A stretch of DNA of 13,781 nucleotides from Candidatus Njordarchaeum guaymasense. GTDB taxonomy: Archaea; Asgardarchaeota; Njordarchaeia; Njordarchaeales; Njordarchaeaceae. The stretch spans positions 1 through 13,781 of the forward strand of contig JAUQYT010000360.1 in NCBI GenBank assembly GCA_030587605.1, written 5' to 3'. Shown piece by piece: positions 12,682-13,781 of the stretch. Positions within the stretch are counted from its first letter, which is position 1. Every line of letters starts with the position of its first letter. The translations under genes were made by a program, and so were the position numbers. The notes below the pieces were generated by a model that ran no database searches, was not told the origin of the DNA, and saw only the letters and a program-made list of their open reading frames with translations.

Positions 12682-13781
12682 TCACGGCCAGTGCCAAGGT
12701 TCAATAAGCGGCATTGGCGGGCCGGTCTTCTCTCTTCCATATCTCGAAGCCGGCTTTGTTAGGTGTCTGTGAGCTCTTGCAGGAGGCATATACATTCCAA
12801 GAGCGAGTTCTCTGGGGTTCACGACTGGGATCTTGGAGACGGTCCGGTCGGTTGTCTTGCAGCTCGGACATCTGAATCCTTGGCCTCTACCGGCTGATTC
12901 CATTCGTTTGCCACATTTCAGGCAAAGAGGATTCTGAAATAGGATGTCTTCTGCCAAATCTGTGACTCTAATCTTCTCCAAGTTCAACGTACACGCATGC
13001 GTCTTTGTGCCTCTTCTGACTCCACCGTAGGCTTCGACCAGATCTCCCCTCACGAGTTTTCTGACCGTATGTCTGAAGCTGCCAGTCGGTTCGTACGCTG
13101 CACAGTCGATCGAACCTGAACCGTCGCTGAGTTCGAGTATCACATGTCCTCCCGGAATCGTCCGAGGGTTTGCTGAGACCCTACCAGTAACAAAGGCTGG
13201 TCGAAATGGACAAATGTCTGAGATCCTTGAGAGCTGAGAGAAGTGATCATCTGTTCCATGGTTCGTTCGGAAGATCACCCACCGTTCGACCTCTTCGGCT
13301 GCCTTGACGATTCTGTGGCCTCGCAGGACGACTTCAGGGGTTTCGCCTCGAATTCCGTAAAGTATGGGGTCCTTTCCTCGTGGAGTTACTAGGATTCGAC
13401 CTGTTTCCGGATCCATGTTATTAAAGGTCAGCGGTTCACTTTCTCTAGCCATTTTGGAGACCGACTCCGCGTCCACTCTTCTAGGAGTTGACCTGTTACG
13501 TGAGATTCTGTAGGCGATCAGCTCATACGTATGATCGCCTTGGAGGTTTTCTCCGATGGCGGCGGTCGCCCCGATGACTCCTTTTCGTCCTTTAAGAGGA
13601 ATGCAGGAGATCCTGAATTTCGCAGCGACTTTCTGAGCCTCCTTGACACCAACCAGGCCGCGAATCACCTTTTTTGAGAACAGAGATAGTTCACTTGGGA
13701 CGGGACCCCTTAGACACGCGACCGCTGGATCTGTTCTTCCATGAGCTAAGTCAGAGTTTCTCTTCACGATCCCAACAATGG
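12682..13781 (-). CDS. tiaS: tRNA(Ile2) 2-agmatinylcytidine synthetase TiaS, N-terminus cut by window end
   Basis: The frame is open through the last base; GTG 13767 is an internal codon, since the residues before it (IVGI) continue the domain. Seen in order: the end of the N-terminal kinase-like (TCKD) domain with an R-x-DPAVACLRG segment matching the TiaS 'RGNAAL' region, the ferredoxin-like region, an OB-fold nucleic-acid-binding domain (from RPAFVTGRVSANPRTIPGGH to KLVRGDLVEAYGGVR), and a C-terminal zinc ribbon (CLKC, codons within 12913-12924, and CPSC within 12859-12870). TiaS uses ATP to attach agmatine to C34 of tRNA(Ile2)(CAU), letting it read AUA and not AUG, and is essential in archaea. 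About 100 N-terminal residues, including the kinase active-site start, are outside the window. The gene converges with the PAC2 gene. Confidence 0.9.
   Translation of the reverse strand, partial: IVGIVKRNSDLAHGRTDPAVACLRGPVPSELSLFSKKVIRGLVGVKEAQKVAAKFRISCIPLKGRKGVIGATAAIGENLQGDHTYELIAYRISRNRSTPRRVDAESVSKMARESEPLTFNNMDPETGRILVTPRGKDPILYGIRGETPEVVLRGHRIVKAAEEVERWVIFRTNHGTDDHFSQLSRISDICPFRPAFVTGRVSANPRTIPGGHVILELSDGSGSIDCAAYEPTGSFRHTVRKLVRGDLVEAYGGVRRGTKTHACTLNLEKIRVTDLAEDILFQNPLCLKCGKRMESAGRGQGFRCPSCKTTDRTVSKIPVVNPRELALGMYMPPARAHRHLTKPASRYGREKTGPPMPLIEPWHWP

Overview
This window is archaeal. A tiaS gene (the tRNA(Ile2) agmatidine enzyme, found only in archaea), a PAC2-family proteasome-assembly chaperone, BRE/TATA-type promoters and an initiator tRNA split by three bulge-helix-bulge introns all point the same way. 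Several introns at non-canonical tRNA positions suggest the TACK/Thermoproteota side (Bathyarchaeia, Thermoproteia or relatives). The lineage is inferred, not proven by this sequence.

Left part (1-5049), catabolic or biosynthetic enzymes in mixed orientation: the 3' end of a DRE-TIM/HMGL-like acyltransferase or aldolase (+), a class I aminotransferase (+), an enolase-superfamily acid-sugar dehydratase-like protein (-), and an M24 'Xaa-Pro peptidase'-like hydrolase (+). Three of these four carry a substitution at a position that is normally catalytic or metal-binding (Trp for His in the HMGL-like protein, Gln for Glu in the enolase-superfamily protein, Asn for Glu in the M24 protein), so textbook names should be used with caution.

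Middle (5050-11300), a tight six-gene minus-strand operon read from a clear BRE+TATA promoter at about 11285: solute-binding protein, ABC ATPase, two permeases (PotABCD/opine/iron-type importer), an F420/FMN luciferase-like oxidoreductase and an M20 metallo-deacylase/peptidase. The layout suggests import of a small amide- or peptide-like compound, then hydrolysis and redox processing. The left-hand enzymes may supply further hydrolysis, transamination, dehydration and C-C cleavage steps. The substrate cannot be read from the sequence.

Right part (11340-13781), intergenic and housekeeping: a stretch with three consecutive short inverted repeats and two possible small ORFs, then the three-intron initiator tRNA-Met(CAT), the PAC2 gene, and convergently tiaS (cut by the window end).

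The strongest finding is the tRNA. Each of its three introns (13, 26 and 20 nt) has a 4-bp central helix flanked by 3-nt bulges. The cut sites predicted from the bulges are exactly those needed to give a perfect 76-nt initiator tRNA followed by an encoded CCA.
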